Source of the DNA: Chloroflexus islandicus | Lineage (GTDB): Bacteria > Chloroflexota > Chloroflexia > Chloroflexales > Chloroflexaceae | Assembly: GCF_001650695.1 (NCBI RefSeq) | Contig: NZ_LWQS01000070.1 | Coordinates: 1 to 35,601, forward strand | Reading direction: 5' to 3' | DNA: 35,601 nucleotides | In this document: positions 6,545 through 16,783 of the stretch, piece after piece | Layout of the letters: each line of letters begins with the position of its first letter | Position numbering within the stretch: position 1 is the first letter of the stretch | Made by a program: the position numbers and the translations under genes | Notes under the pieces: model-generated | What the model was told of the DNA's origin: nothing | Database searches by the model: none | The model's input: the letters and a program-made list of their open reading frames with translations, nothing else

Positions 6545-9130
6545 TCACCCCGCTTGCAATGCCTCGGCCCAGAAGGCATCGACGTTTTGGCGTAACAGTT
6601 GATGTTCGGGGTGCGCCAGCTCCGGGTCATCATTCAAAATCGCTTCGGCCAGCCGGCGCGCTTCGGCCAGCAGCCGGGTATCGCCCTGTTGGGCCATCTT
6701 CAGGTCGGGTGTCCCGCTCTGGCGGGTGCCGAAAAACTCGCCCGGCCCGCGCAGTTGCAGGTCGATTTCGGCCAGCTTAAAGCCGTCGTTGGTTTGTTCC
6801 AGCGCCGCCAACCGCTCTTTCGATTGCTGGTTGTCGCTATCGCTGATCAGAATGCAGTAGCTTTGGTGGCTGCCCCGCCCCACCCGGCCCCGGAATTGGT
6901 GCAATTGGGCCAAGCCAAACCGCTCGGCGCCTTCAATTACGATCGTGGTCGCGTTGGGCACATCGATGCCAACCTCAATCACCGCCGTCGCCACCAGTAT
7001 ATCGTACTGGTGATCGCGAAACGCGCGCATGACCTCATCTTTTTCACGGGCCGGCATCTTGCCGTGCAACAAGGCCACGCGCAAATCGGGAAAGACCTCG
7101 TGTTGCAAGCGCTCGTACATCTCTTCGGCAGACGGCAGATCGAGCTTCTCACTCTCTTCGACCAGCGGACATATCACGTACACCTGCCGGCCTTCGGCCA
7201 CCTGCTTGCGGATGTGGCGATAGGCTTTTTCGCGTTCAGACCGGCTGATCCGGCGGGTGCGGATCTCTTGCCGGCCCGGTGGCCGCTCGTCAAGCACCGA
7301 GACATCGAGGTCGCCGTAGATGGTCAGGGTTAGGGTGCGCGGGATGGGGGTCGCGGTCATCACCAGCATGTGCGGGTTGCAGCCTTTGTTCTTCAGCCGT
7401 AACCGTTGCTCGACACCGAAGCGGTGCTGCTCATCAACCACCACCAAGCCTAAATTGGCGAACTGCACCGTTTCGGTGATCAGCGCGTGGGTGCCAATCA
7501 CCAGATCGATCTCGCCGCGCGCAATCCCTTCCAACACCCGTCGCCGGTCGCGCGCGCCCAAACTGCCGGTGAGCAACGCGACCCGCACCCCCTGCCCCTC
7601 CATATCCTCTTCGGGAGTCATGCCCAAAATCGCCACGATCTCGGCCAGCTTGGCCGCATCATCGGGATCGAGCAAGGCCCGCCAGTCAGCTTGTTGGTAC
7701 GTCTCGGCAGGCGTGGTTGCCGTCGCCTTGCGCGGCACCCGTACCCGGCTAAGCAACTGTTTGAGATTTTTGGCGTGCTGTTCAGCCAAAATCTCGGTGG
7801 GAGCCATCAGCGCCCCCTGAAAGCCGTTGGCGACGGCTTGTAGCAACGCTGCCGCCGCCACCACCGTCTTGCCGCTGCCGACATCACCCTGCAACAAGCG
7901 CGCCATCGGCGACGGACGCTGCAGATCGGCAAAGATCTCACCGATCGCCCGCTGTTGGGCAGCGGTGAATTGAAACGGCAACCGGCGCTGCAACTCGGCA
8001 TGCACTTGCATGTCGATGGTGAACGGCAAGCCCAGCTCTTGCTGCCAGAGCCGTTTGCGCTGCAAGACGCCGAGCTGGATGAAGAGAAACTCGTCGAAGC
8101 CGAGCCGGCGACGAGCGGCGGCCAGCGTCTCGTGCGAATCGGGGAAGTGAATCTGGGCCAGCGCCTCACCAAGCGGCAACAGCCGCGCCTGTTCGCGGCG
8201 GTGCGGCGGCAGGTGATCGGGCAACCGCGGCGCCATCGCATCGATCACGTGCTTGATAAAGCGGCGGGCCTGATTCTCGTGCAAACCCTGCGTGAGCGGG
8301 TGGATCGGCACTAGCCGGCCCGTGTGCAAGAGCGCATCAGGATCAGGCGTATAGCGTTCCCAGCGTGGACTGCTGAACTGGCGCTTGCCGCCGAACGCCG
8401 TCACCTTCCCGCTTAACGCAATCGTCTGGCCGACCTTGATCTGCTGCGCGATCCAGCGTTGATTGAAGAAGATCGCTTCGATCGAACCCGTCTCATCGCT
8501 CACTTCCACCCGCACTCGCAGCTTGGGGCCGGCGCCGATCGTGCGCACGTCGGTCACTTCACCGATCACCGTCTCTTCGGCGCCAAGCTGCAATTCGCTG
8601 ATCGAACGGCGGCGGCTGACATCATCATAGCGGCGGGGGAAGTGGTAGAGCAGATCGCGGATGGTCACGACGCCAAGCCGGCGAAAACCGCCCACGAGCC
8701 GCGCTTCAACCCCGGTAATCTGTTCAAGCTTGGCATCAAGATCCAGCTCAGCCAGCGGATGCTTCGGCATCTGCGCCGACCGATTGCGCACTTGCCGCGT
8801 GGCCGTGCGGCGGGGAGCGGGTGGCGCCGGTTCTGGCGCCGGCGCGGGTTCCGGCGGATGAGGGGCAGGCCGGAAGAGCGACCGCAGCTCTTCGATCGCC
8901 GCTGCCAACGCTTGATCGCGTTCGGCAAGCGTCATACCGTCGTACCCCACCAACCACCCGATCGCACGTTGCACCGCCGGCAAGTGTGCGGCGCTGCCGG
9001 CAGCAACCGACCAGCGCCGGAGAAACGCCAGCAAACCGTCATCGGTCACCCGATCGGCGCACCCATCACGGCGCTCGGCGGCCAATACTTTGCCAAGCGC
9101 CGTCACCTGCTGTCGCTCAACCTCGGTCAT
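6545..9130 (-). CDS. recG: ATP-dependent DNA helicase RecG
   Basis: RecG remodels stalled replication forks and Holliday junctions in the cytoplasm. Visible parts in order are an N-terminal extension (1-about 125, ending in a Pro/Glu/Ala linker), the wedge/OB domain (about 130-330, with HFPRRYDD), helicase motif I GDVGSGKT, motif Ia APTEILAEQH, motif II DEQHRFGVEQR, motif III TATPIPRTL and motif VI QFRGRVGRG. At 861 residues it is much longer than E. coli RecG (693). Besides the N-terminal extension there is an extra stretch of about 50 residues between motif Ia and the VALLTGSL segment, starting around VRVPRKATATTPAE. ATG 9130 overlaps the degV stop by four bases, so the two genes are translationally coupled. 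The first extension is typical of several Gram-positive and Chloroflexota RecGs. Confidence 0.96.
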   Translation of the reverse strand: MTEVERQQVTALGKVLAAERRDGCADRVTDDGLLAFLRRWSVAAGSAAHLPAVQRAIGWLVGYDGMTLAERDQALAAAIEELRSLFRPAPHPPEPAPAPEPAPPAPRRTATRQVRNRSAQMPKHPLAELDLDAKLEQITGVEARLVGGFRRLGVVTIRDLLYHFPRRYDDVSRRRSISELQLGAEETVIGEVTDVRTIGAGPKLRVRVEVSDETGSIEAIFFNQRWIAQQIKVGQTIALSGKVTAFGGKRQFSSPRWERYTPDPDALLHTGRLVPIHPLTQGLHENQARRFIKHVIDAMAPRLPDHLPPHRREQARLLPLGEALAQIHFPDSHETLAAARRRLGFDEFLFIQLGVLQRKRLWQQELGLPFTIDMQVHAELQRRLPFQFTAAQQRAIGEIFADLQRPSPMARLLQGDVGSGKTVVAAAALLQAVANGFQGALMAPTEILAEQHAKNLKQLLSRVRVPRKATATTPAETYQQADWRALLDPDDAAKLAEIVAILGMTPEEDMEGQGVRVALLTGSLGARDRRRVLEGIARGEIDLVIGTHALITETVQFANLGLVVVDEQHRFGVEQRLRLKNKGCNPHMLVMTATPIPRTLTLTIYGDLDVSVLDERPPGRQEIRTRRISRSEREKAYRHIRKQVAEGRQVYVICPLVEESEKLDLPSAEEMYERLQHEVFPDLRVALLHGKMPAREKDEVMRAFRDHQYDILVATAVIEVGIDVPNATTIVIEGAERFGLAQLHQFRGRVGRGSHQSYCILISDSDNQQSKERLAALEQTNDGFKLAEIDLQLRGPGEFFGTRQSGTPDLKMAQQGDTRLLAEARRLAEAILNDDPELAHPEHQLLRQNVDAFWAEALQAG

Positions 9131-9981
9131 GCCTCATCGAAGCCTTCAAACACCGTCACCGCCATCGCGCCGGGGCCAAGCCGGGCCGCAATCGCCGGCC
9201 CCATCCGTGACACCTGCACCCGATCGCGCGGGAAAATCGGATCGAGCTTCTCAAGCAACTTCTCAACATCTTCCGGCGTGGTGGCGTAATGAATGATCAC
9301 ATCTTCGACATGCGGAAAATCTTCGACAAACGTAAAGAGACCCTCAATCGCCTTGGCGCGGGTGCGCGTGCGCTCGTAGGGCACAATCTCGCCCTCATCG
9401 AGGATCATGAGCGGCTTGATCCGCTGCATCGATCCGATCAGCGAACCGCTAAACGTCAAGAGCCCGCTCTGCTCAAGATATTCCATCGTATCGACGAAAA
9501 AGGCGGTATGGGTATGGCGAATGGTCTGCCCGATCAAGTCGCTCACCTCAGCCGGCGACATGCCATCGCGGATGGCGCGAGCGGCGGCGATGGCGACCGA
9601 CCCCTGCCCCATCCCGGCTAGCTTGCTATCAATCACCTCAATACGCGTATTCGAGGCCGGCAACCGCGCGCAGGCAGTTTGCGCCTCGCTCAGAATGGAT
9701 CCGAGCCGGTGGCTGAGGTGGATCGAGTACACATAGTCATAGCGCCCCAACAGGCTACGGTAAAGCTGCTCGAAGACCGTCGCCGACGGTTTGACGATCT
9801 CAACCCGGTCGTGGCCATTGAAGAGCAGATCGTAGACCTGATCTTCGCTAATATCAATCCCAATCCGATACAGCCGATCGTCAATCTGCGCCAAAAGCGG
9901 CACAACTTCGATCTCAAGGTCGCGCGCCACCTCAAACGGAATGTCGCTCGCGCCGTCAGTAATGACTTTCATCAGTGCCAT
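9127..9981 (-). CDS. DegV family fatty-acid-binding protein
   Basis: DegV/FakB-type proteins bind a single fatty acid in a two-domain cleft and, in bacteria with FakA, present it for phosphorylation. The N terminus MKVITDGASDIP matches the family's first strand and conserved TD-S-D turn, followed by VVPLLAQIDDRLYRIGIDIS and the KPSATVFEQ segment (the Ser/Thr that contacts the lipid carboxylate). The C-terminal half includes SGLLTFSGSLIGSMQRIKPLM, which is also diagnostic. Start ATG 9981 (MALMKV) is chosen because upstream codons do not resemble the family and run into the promoter; it gives 284 residues, the usual length. No FakA-like kinase is in the window. It is the first gene of a leftward unit with recG and is divergent from rpmB. 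Confidence 0.9.
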   Translation of the reverse strand: MALMKVITDGASDIPFEVARDLEIEVVPLLAQIDDRLYRIGIDISEDQVYDLLFNGHDRVEIVKPSATVFEQLYRSLLGRYDYVYSIHLSHRLGSILSEAQTACARLPASNTRIEVIDSKLAGMGQGSVAIAAARAIRDGMSPAEVSDLIGQTIRHTHTAFFVDTMEYLEQSGLLTFSGSLIGSMQRIKPLMILDEGEIVPYERTRTRAKAIEGLFTFVEDFPHVEDVIIHYATTPEDVEKLLEKLDPIFPRDRVQVSRMGPAIAARLGPGAMAVTVFEGFDEA

Positions 9982-10006
9982 GGTCTGCCCTATGGTACGG
10001 AGCGGT

Positions 10007-10035
10007 TTGCCAAAGCGGATACAATATGGTATAGT
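10007..10035 (+). promoter_or_regulatory. Promoter of rpmB
   Basis: TTGCCA (10007-10012), a 17-base spacer and TATAGT (10030-10035) form a good sigma-70-type promoter, with TGG just before the -10 box adding an extended element. It lies between the divergent degV and rpmB genes, so a degV promoter must overlap this segment; I see only weak candidates for it. Confidence 0.7.
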
Positions 10036-10084
10036 CTCGCAAAGTGTGACTATTAAAGAGATGTACGTTTCGGAGCGTAGTCCT

Positions 10085-10270
10085 ATGGCAAAATGTGAAC
10101 TCTGCGGCAAACAACCTTCATTTGGTCACAATGTCAGCTTCTCAAAGCGCCGGACCAACCGGATCTGGCGGCCCAATATCCAGAAGACGACGTTGATGGC
10201 ACCCGGCGGCCAGCCGGTGCAGGTGCGAATCTGCACCCGCTGTATGCGCACACTGGCCAAGACGCGCTAA
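10085..10270 (+). CDS. rpmB: 50S ribosomal protein L28
   Basis: L28 is a small structural protein of the large ribosomal subunit. The 61-residue product begins MAKCELCGKQPSFGHNVS and contains the family signatures SKRRTNRIWRPNIQ and, near the C terminus, VRICTRCMRTLAKTR. The two CxxC pairs (C4/C7 and C51/C54) mark the zinc-binding 'C+' form, which many bacteria replace with a zinc-free paralogue under zinc limitation. ATG 10085 has GGAG eight bases upstream. It is transcribed alone from the promoter just upstream and is closed by a strong terminator, so it is a single-gene unit, divergent from degV-recG. Identification is firm. Confidence 0.96.
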   Translation: MAKCELCGKQPSFGHNVSFSKRRTNRIWRPNIQKTTLMAPGGQPVQVRICTRCMRTLAKTR

Positions 10271-10293
10271 GGTGCGGTTCGGCATCCATTAGG

Positions 10294-10334
10294 AGAGGCC
10301 AGTGTCCGGCAGGGACGCTGGCCTCTGCGCTTTT
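10294..10334 (+). terminator. Rho-independent terminator after rpmB
   Basis: AGAGGCCAGTGTCC and GGGACGCTGGCCTCT form a long GC-rich stem around a short GGCA-type loop, followed by GCGCTTTTG. It lies 24 bases after the rpmB stop. Confidence 0.75.
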
Positions 10335-10371
10335 GCTCATTATAGCCGATACGCTAGTGCCGCGCAAACCA

Positions 10372-10887
10372 TCACGGCAGCGGGCACGTCCAAAACTGGG
10401 CCAACAGTTGTTCGCCTTTTATGCCGTCACGGTAGGCTTGGGCTGCCGCGCGCAAATCAATTGCGCAATCCGCCTTCGCATCCGGCGACTGGAACGTAAC
10501 CTGCACCGATGTATTGTGGACAAGGTGAGGCACGCTATCGATAGTGTCCATGACAAGGCCGAGCTGATCGCCTAAAGCCGCGCGATCAGCCAGATTAGCA
10601 ACCTCCAACGTCACGCCAACCCACTCTGATTGCACCCCAAACCCCTTCACCGTACCGCGGCTGGTCACGCATACTTCGCCAAAACCGCTGGCCGAAACCT
10701 CACGCACTCCAATACCAGCCGCTGCCAATGCTTCCTGCACCGCCTGCGCATCGTCAGGCAACGACCGGGTCGCCCACTGAAACCAGCACGGCGCATTGGG
10801 GTCTTCAGGCATGAAGGGCAGATCAGAGAGATCACACGCGCCGAGCAGCATCACCAGCACCGCCAAGAGTACCATTGCGCGTTTCAT
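10372..10887 (-). CDS. Putative lipoprotein of unknown function
   Basis: From ATG 10887 (GGAG six bases upstream) the gene encodes 171 residues. The N terminus MKRAMVLLAVLVMLLGACDL is a lipoprotein signal peptide with lipobox LGAC, so the mature protein should begin at the cysteine and be tethered to the outer face of the cytoplasmic membrane. The mature part contains several cysteines (in APCWFQW, EVCVTS, ADCAIDL and WTCPL), which could form disulfides outside the cell. No known domain is recognised. The gene is leftward, ends facing the rpmB terminator and has the repeat array upstream. The open frame extends further upstream into that array, but those codons are repeat sequence and not protein-like. 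Confidence 0.75.
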   Translation of the reverse strand: MKRAMVLLAVLVMLLGACDLSDLPFMPEDPNAPCWFQWATRSLPDDAQAVQEALAAAGIGVREVSASGFGEVCVTSRGTVKGFGVQSEWVGVTLEVANLADRAALGDQLGLVMDTIDSVPHLVHNTSVQVTFQSPDAKADCAIDLRAAAQAYRDGIKGEQLLAQFWTCPLP

Positions 10888-10967
10888 AACCAGCTCCGTT
10901 GCTGAATGAACCCTGCTTTCAGCGTAGCCAGAGCGGTTACAGGTATCCGCTGAGTGTCTGTTGCCGC

Positions 10968-11462
10968 TAACGCGGGAGATTGCTTCGAGGGCTACGCCCC
11001 CTCGCAATGACAGGGTGGTTTGTCATTGCGAGCCGAGCGCAGCGAGGCGAAGCAATCTCCCCCGAGCACGGACTGAACCCCCTCAGGCTCCGTTTCCGCT
11101 GACGCGGGAGATTGCTTCGGGGGCTGCTCCCCCTCGCAATGACAGGGTGGTTTGTCCTTGCGAGCCGAGCGCAGCGAGGCGAAGCAATCTCCCTCGAGCA
11201 CGGACTGAACCCCCTCAGGCTCCGTTTCCGCTGACGCGGGAGATTGCTTCGGTCGGGCCGCATCCAGCTCCGCTGGACGCCGTCCCTCCCTCGCAATGAC
11301 AGATGGGCACGCCCCGCCCCCCACTGTCATTGCGAGCCGAGCGCAGCGAGGCGAAGCAATCTCCCCCGAGCACGGATTGAACCCGCTCAGGCTCCGTTTC
11401 CGCTGACGCGGGAGATTGCTTCGGGGGCTGCGCCCCCTCGCAATGACAGAGCCGGCAGGTCA
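10968..11462. repeat. Array of dispersed 'CATTGCGAG...CAATCTC' repeats
   Basis: About three and a half tandem units follow one another. The arm GGGAGATTGCTTCG recurs at 10974, 11106, 11238 and 11410 (spacings 132, 132 and 172 bases), each time followed by CTCGCAATGACA, and between them stand inverted arms of the form CATTGCGAGCCGAG...GAAGCAATCTCCC. Internal palindromes such as GGGGGCTGCGCCCCC are present. This is a widespread type of non-coding palindromic repeat. No gene is visible here; the frames that stay open are products of the repeat. Confidence 0.9.
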
Positions 11463-11518
11463 TAACCTGCCGGCGATGAGACTTCCCATTCGCTTATTCG
11501 TTCCCCATTCGTTGTCAA

Positions 11519-12322
11519 TTAACCGAACCGGCCCGAGATATATTGCTCGGTACGTTCGTCCTTCGGGTTTTGGAAGATCTGCGAGGTTGGGCCATACTCG
11601 ATGAGCTGGCCGGCGCGGTCGCTATCCATCAGGAAGAAGGCGGTATAGTCAGACGCGCGCGACGCCTGCTGCATATTGTGGGTCACGATAATAATCGTGT
11701 AATTCTGGCGCAGCTCGAACATCAACTCCTCAATCTTGAGGGTCGAGATCGGGTCAAGCGCCGAGCACGGCTCATCCATCAAAATCACTTCCGGCTCGAC
11801 GGCGAGGGCGCGGGCAATGCAGAGGCGCTGCTGCTGGCCGCCCGACAGCGACAAGCCGTTCTGATTGAGCTTATCCTTCACCTCATCCCACAGCGCCGCG
11901 CCGCGCAACGAACGCTCAACCAGTTCGTCCATCTGGGACTTCGACAGCTTCCAGCCATTGATACGCGGGCCGTAGGCCACATTCTCGTAGATGCTCTTGG
12001 GGAAGGGGTTAGGCTTCTGGAACACCATCCCAATCCGGCGGCGGACATTGACCGGATCGACTCCCGGCGCATAGATATTCTCGCCGTGGAAGAGGATCTC
12101 GCCCTCAACCCGGGCCGAAGCCACCAGATCGTTCATCCGGTTGAACGAACGCAGTACGGTGCTCTTGCCGCAGCCAGAAGGGCCAATCAGCGCCGTGATC
12201 CGGTTCTTCTCGATCGCCAGATTGACGTTTTTTACCGCGCGAAACGAGCCATAATAGACGCTCATATTGCGCGCTTCAATTGCGTTCGGATTACTCCGAT
12301 CCATCTCGTGAATGATTGTCAT
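11519..12322 (-). CDS. pstB: Phosphate ABC transporter ATP-binding protein
   Basis: PstB is the ATPase that powers PstSCA high-affinity phosphate import from the cytoplasmic side. The 267-residue sequence has Walker [10 protein letters not shown], the ABC signature [16 protein letters not shown], Walker [14 protein letters not shown] and the switch His in VTHNMQQA. The [12 protein letters not shown] string is characteristic of PstB. ATG 12322 follows a GAAGG-type ribosome site and lies 19 bases after pstA. It is the last gene of pstS-pstC-pstA-pstB; no phoU follows, since the next 0.6 kb is repeat sequence and an unrelated lipoprotein gene. Confidence 0.97.
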   Translation of the reverse strand: MTIIHEMDRSNPNAIEARNMSVYYGSFRAVKNVNLAIEKNRITALIGPSGCGKSTVLRSFNRMNDLVASARVEGEILFHGENIYAPGVDPVNVRRRIGMVFQKPNPFPKSIYENVAYGPRINGWKLSKSQMDELVERSLRGAALWDEVKDKLNQNGLSLSGGQQQRLCIARALAVEPEVILMDEPCSALDPISTLKIEELMFELRQNYTIIIVTHNMQQASRASDYTAFFLMDSDRAGQLIEYGPTSQIFQNPKDERTEQYISGRFG

Positions 12323-12341
12323 TGCGTACCTTCACCTACGC

Positions 12342-13277
12342 TTAGTAACGCTTCTGGTAACGATTGCGCAGATAGATTGCCAGTGCGTTGATCGTCAACA
12401 AAATTGCCAGCAAGACGAGAATACCGGCTGCCGCGAGGGCGCGGAAATCATCGTTCGGACGCGACGTCCAGTTAAAGATCTGGATCGGCAGCACGGTAAA
12501 GACATCGAAGAGATTACGCGGCAGGAAGGGCACAAAGGTTAAGGCGCCGATCGTAATCAGCGGTGCAGTTTCGCCAATCGCGCGCGAGACTGCCAGAATG
12601 CTGCCGGTAAGAATACCGCCGATCGACTGCGGCAGCACGACATGCCACACCGTCTGCCAGCGGGTAGCGCCAAGCGCATAACTAGCTTGGCGCAAACTCG
12701 AGGGCACCGCACGGATAGACTCACGGGAAGCGACGATAATAATTGGTACGACGAGCAGTGCAAGGGTCAAGGCCCCAGCTAAAATGCTGCGGCCAAACGC
12801 AAACCAGCGCACGAAGACCTGCAAACCCAGCAACCCGTAGATAATTGACGGAACCGCAGCAAGGTTGCTGATATTGATTTCGACCAACCGGGTAAACCAG
12901 TTGTCTTTGGCATACTCTTCAAGATAAATCGCCGCCGCTACACCGAGCGGAAAGGCGAAGAAGATGGTCAACGTAATAGTATACAGCGTGCCGTAGATCG
13001 CTGCTTTCGCGCCGGCCCGCGCTGGGAAACGCGAGTCAAAGTTATTAAAAAACTCCCACGTCAGCCAATTCGTGCCGCCGCTGAAAATCCCCGTCGCCTT
13101 ATTCACGACATCGAGAATCAACACCAGCAGCATGCCCAAGCCGAAGATGATGCTAAACCATCCCAATACGGTTAGAATTTTACCTTTGAAATGGCGCCAC
13201 TTCAGATTGCCGCTGCCGCGATCAACGCTCGTCTCCACCGTCTGAGCCTTCACACCAAGTTGTTCTTGTGCAGACAT
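12342..13277 (-). CDS. pstA: Phosphate ABC transporter permease PstA
   Basis: PstA forms half of the phosphate-conducting membrane channel. The 311 residues comprise a hydrophilic N-terminal stretch of about 30 residues, then six membrane helices. The coupling loop that contacts PstB reads [24 protein letters not shown], carrying the EAA-type Ala/Gly pattern. TM-adjacent signatures [11 protein letters not shown] and [12 protein letters not shown] are typical of PstA. Its ATG overlaps the pstC stop by one base (TAATG), showing tight coupling. Confidence 0.95.
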   Translation of the reverse strand: MSAQEQLGVKAQTVETSVDRGSGNLKWRHFKGKILTVLGWFSIIFGLGMLLVLILDVVNKATGIFSGGTNWLTWEFFNNFDSRFPARAGAKAAIYGTLYTITLTIFFAFPLGVAAAIYLEEYAKDNWFTRLVEINISNLAAVPSIIYGLLGLQVFVRWFAFGRSILAGALTLALLVVPIIIVASRESIRAVPSSLRQASYALGATRWQTVWHVVLPQSIGGILTGSILAVSRAIGETAPLITIGALTFVPFLPRNLFDVFTVLPIQIFNWTSRPNDDFRALAAAGILVLLAILLTINALAIYLRNRYQKRY

Positions 13278-14191
13278 TAATCGTAGACCTCCCGGAACTT
13301 ACGCACCATCCAGTAGCTGAAGATATTCAGCACGAAGGTGAACAGGAAGAGCGTAAAGCCAACCGCGTAGAGCGTATGGTAGCTCAGTGACCCGTATGGC
13401 GTATCGCCTAAGCTCACCTGCACGATGTACGAGGTCATCGTCATCACCGGCACCGTGGGATCGAACGTCAGCCGCGGGTTTTGACCGGCAGCAATCGCGA
13501 CAATCATCGTCTCACCGACGGCGCGCGAGAAGGCGAGCACAATCGAGGCAATCACGCCAGAAATCGCCGCCGGCAAGATCACATGCACTGCCACCTCGAA
13601 GCGGGTGGAACCTAAGCCATACGCCGCTTCACGCAATGAATTGGGCACCGCCGAGAGGGCATCTTCACTGAGCGAGGCGACAATCGGGATCAACATCACC
13701 CCCATAATAAGCCCGGCGCTCAATGAGTTAAAGATACTGAGCGTAGGGATGAAATTACGCAGCAGGGGGGTCAAAAAGGTGAGAGCAAAATAGCCATATA
13801 CCACCGTGGGGATGCCAGCCAAAATTTCCAATAACGGTTTGACTGTGCGCCGCACTCGATCATTAGCGAATTCACTAAGGAAGATGGCAGCAATCAGACC
13901 AAGCGGCACTGCCACCACCATCGCAATCGCCGACGTCAGCACCGTCGCCGAGACGAGCGGCCAGATTCCAAACCGTTGGTTGGCAAAGAGCGGCGTCCAT
14001 TCAGTATCGGTTAAAAACTCAATAATGGAAACTTCGCTAAAGAACGCAATCGTTTCAAAAATCAATGAGAATACGATGCCAGCGGTGGTGAAAATCGAAA
14101 CGGCTGCCGCCAACAACAGCGCAATTTGGATAATTCTTTCGCCAATAGCGCGGACCGGATTGATCGGCTTGCGGAGATCGGTAACAGCCAC
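13277..14191 (-). CDS. pstC: Phosphate ABC transporter permease PstC
   Basis: PstC pairs with PstA in the inner-membrane phosphate channel. The product is 304 residues with six membrane helices after a short basic N terminus. The coupling loop reads [23 protein letters not shown], and [18 protein letters not shown] near the last helices is characteristic. The [21 protein letters not shown] segment matches the PstC periplasmic loop. It lies about 100 bases downstream of pstS; the gap contains a strong hairpin that probably lowers expression of the permease genes relative to the binding protein. Confidence 0.95.
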   Translation of the reverse strand: MAVTDLRKPINPVRAIGERIIQIALLLAAAVSIFTTAGIVFSLIFETIAFFSEVSIIEFLTDTEWTPLFANQRFGIWPLVSATVLTSAIAMVVAVPLGLIAAIFLSEFANDRVRRTVKPLLEILAGIPTVVYGYFALTFLTPLLRNFIPTLSIFNSLSAGLIMGVMLIPIVASLSEDALSAVPNSLREAAYGLGSTRFEVAVHVILPAAISGVIASIVLAFSRAVGETMIVAIAAGQNPRLTFDPTVPVMTMTSYIVQVSLGDTPYGSLSYHTLYAVGFTLFLFTFVLNIFSYWMVRKFREVYD

Positions 14192-14244
14192 AAACGTCTC
14201 CTTCGCAATAGATGACCCCTCGCCTCTAGCCTACCATAGAGACG

Positions 14245-14280
14245 CGGTATGAGCAAGAGCGGCAACTCTTGCTCATACCG
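14245..14280 (-). terminator. Intercistronic hairpin between pstS and pstC
   Basis: A perfect 15-bp inverted repeat (CGGTATGAGCAAGAG and its complement) surrounds a six-base loop. No T-run follows on the minus strand, so it is more likely an mRNA-stabilising or partially terminating structure than a full terminator. Such hairpins after binding-protein genes are known to raise binding protein over permease levels. Confidence 0.65.
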
Positions 14281-14295
14281 TGCCGGTCATCAACC

Positions 14296-16380
<2,085 letters not shown>

Positions 16381-16525
16381 ACGTTTCGTTTCTCCTTACA
16401 CCTCTACTATCTGCAAACTGCAAGCGCACCCTACCTTGGCAGAATGTCTGCCCGGCTTATGACACATCATGGTGCGACACTCTGGCAGGATGCAGAGAGC
16501 GACGCTTGCACGCATACGATACAGG

Positions 16526-16580
16526 GTGTGGGTTAAGAACGTATCATTGAATTGTTAAGCGAGTGTTAAATGCAGGTGAA
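16526..16580 (-). promoter_or_regulatory. Pho box: five tandem 11-bp direct repeats
   Basis: On the minus strand five contiguous 11-base units begin TTCACC, TTAACA, TTAACA, ATGATA and TTAACC (16580 down to 16526). Exact 11-bp spacing of TTAACA-like half-sites is the hallmark of PhoB/PhoP response-regulator binding, and TTAACA with five-base spacers is the Bacillus-type form. The array ends about 145 bases before the pstS start. No strong -10 box follows; a TATCGT-like candidate lies just downstream. Confidence 0.75.
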
Positions 16581-16600
16581 CGTTCGGCGGGAAACGAAGG

Positions 16601-16783
16601 TTATGGACGCAATGCCAACGGGATATAGACGTGTGAGACAAGCGCCGCGACCCGCACCTGCGCCGTGCCGACGACGCTCCCCGGGCCGCTCAGACTGATG
16701 GTGAGCAGACCAACATCGGCGACATCAGCCGGCGTGAGCGAGACACGCAAGGTTTGGCTATTGATGAAGACCGTGGTACGAGA
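16601..16783 (-). pseudogene. Severed C-terminal segment of the beta-helix protein
   Basis: Directly after the TAG at 16786-16784 the same frame stays open for 60 codons to a TAA at 16603-16601. The segment (SRTTVFINSQTLRVSLTPAD, then VADVGLLTISLSG) completes the IPT/TIG-like domain begun before the stop and ends in VYIPLALRP, a hydrophobic-Arg tail of the kind seen at the C termini of Chloroflexota secreted proteins. It has no start codon of its own. It will be translated only by read-through or if the TAG is an error or suppressed. Confidence 0.75.

Noticed and set aside
9982-10110. Upstream extension of degV
   Set aside because: The extra 43 codons cross the rpmB promoter and lack family resemblance; MALMKVITDGASD is the normal start.
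11000-11450. Short frames on both strands in the repeat array
   Set aside because: They repeat the same peptide in each unit and come from palindromic non-coding repeats.
14192-14244. Separate promoter for pstC
   Set aside because: No convincing -35/-10 pair was found on the minus strand.
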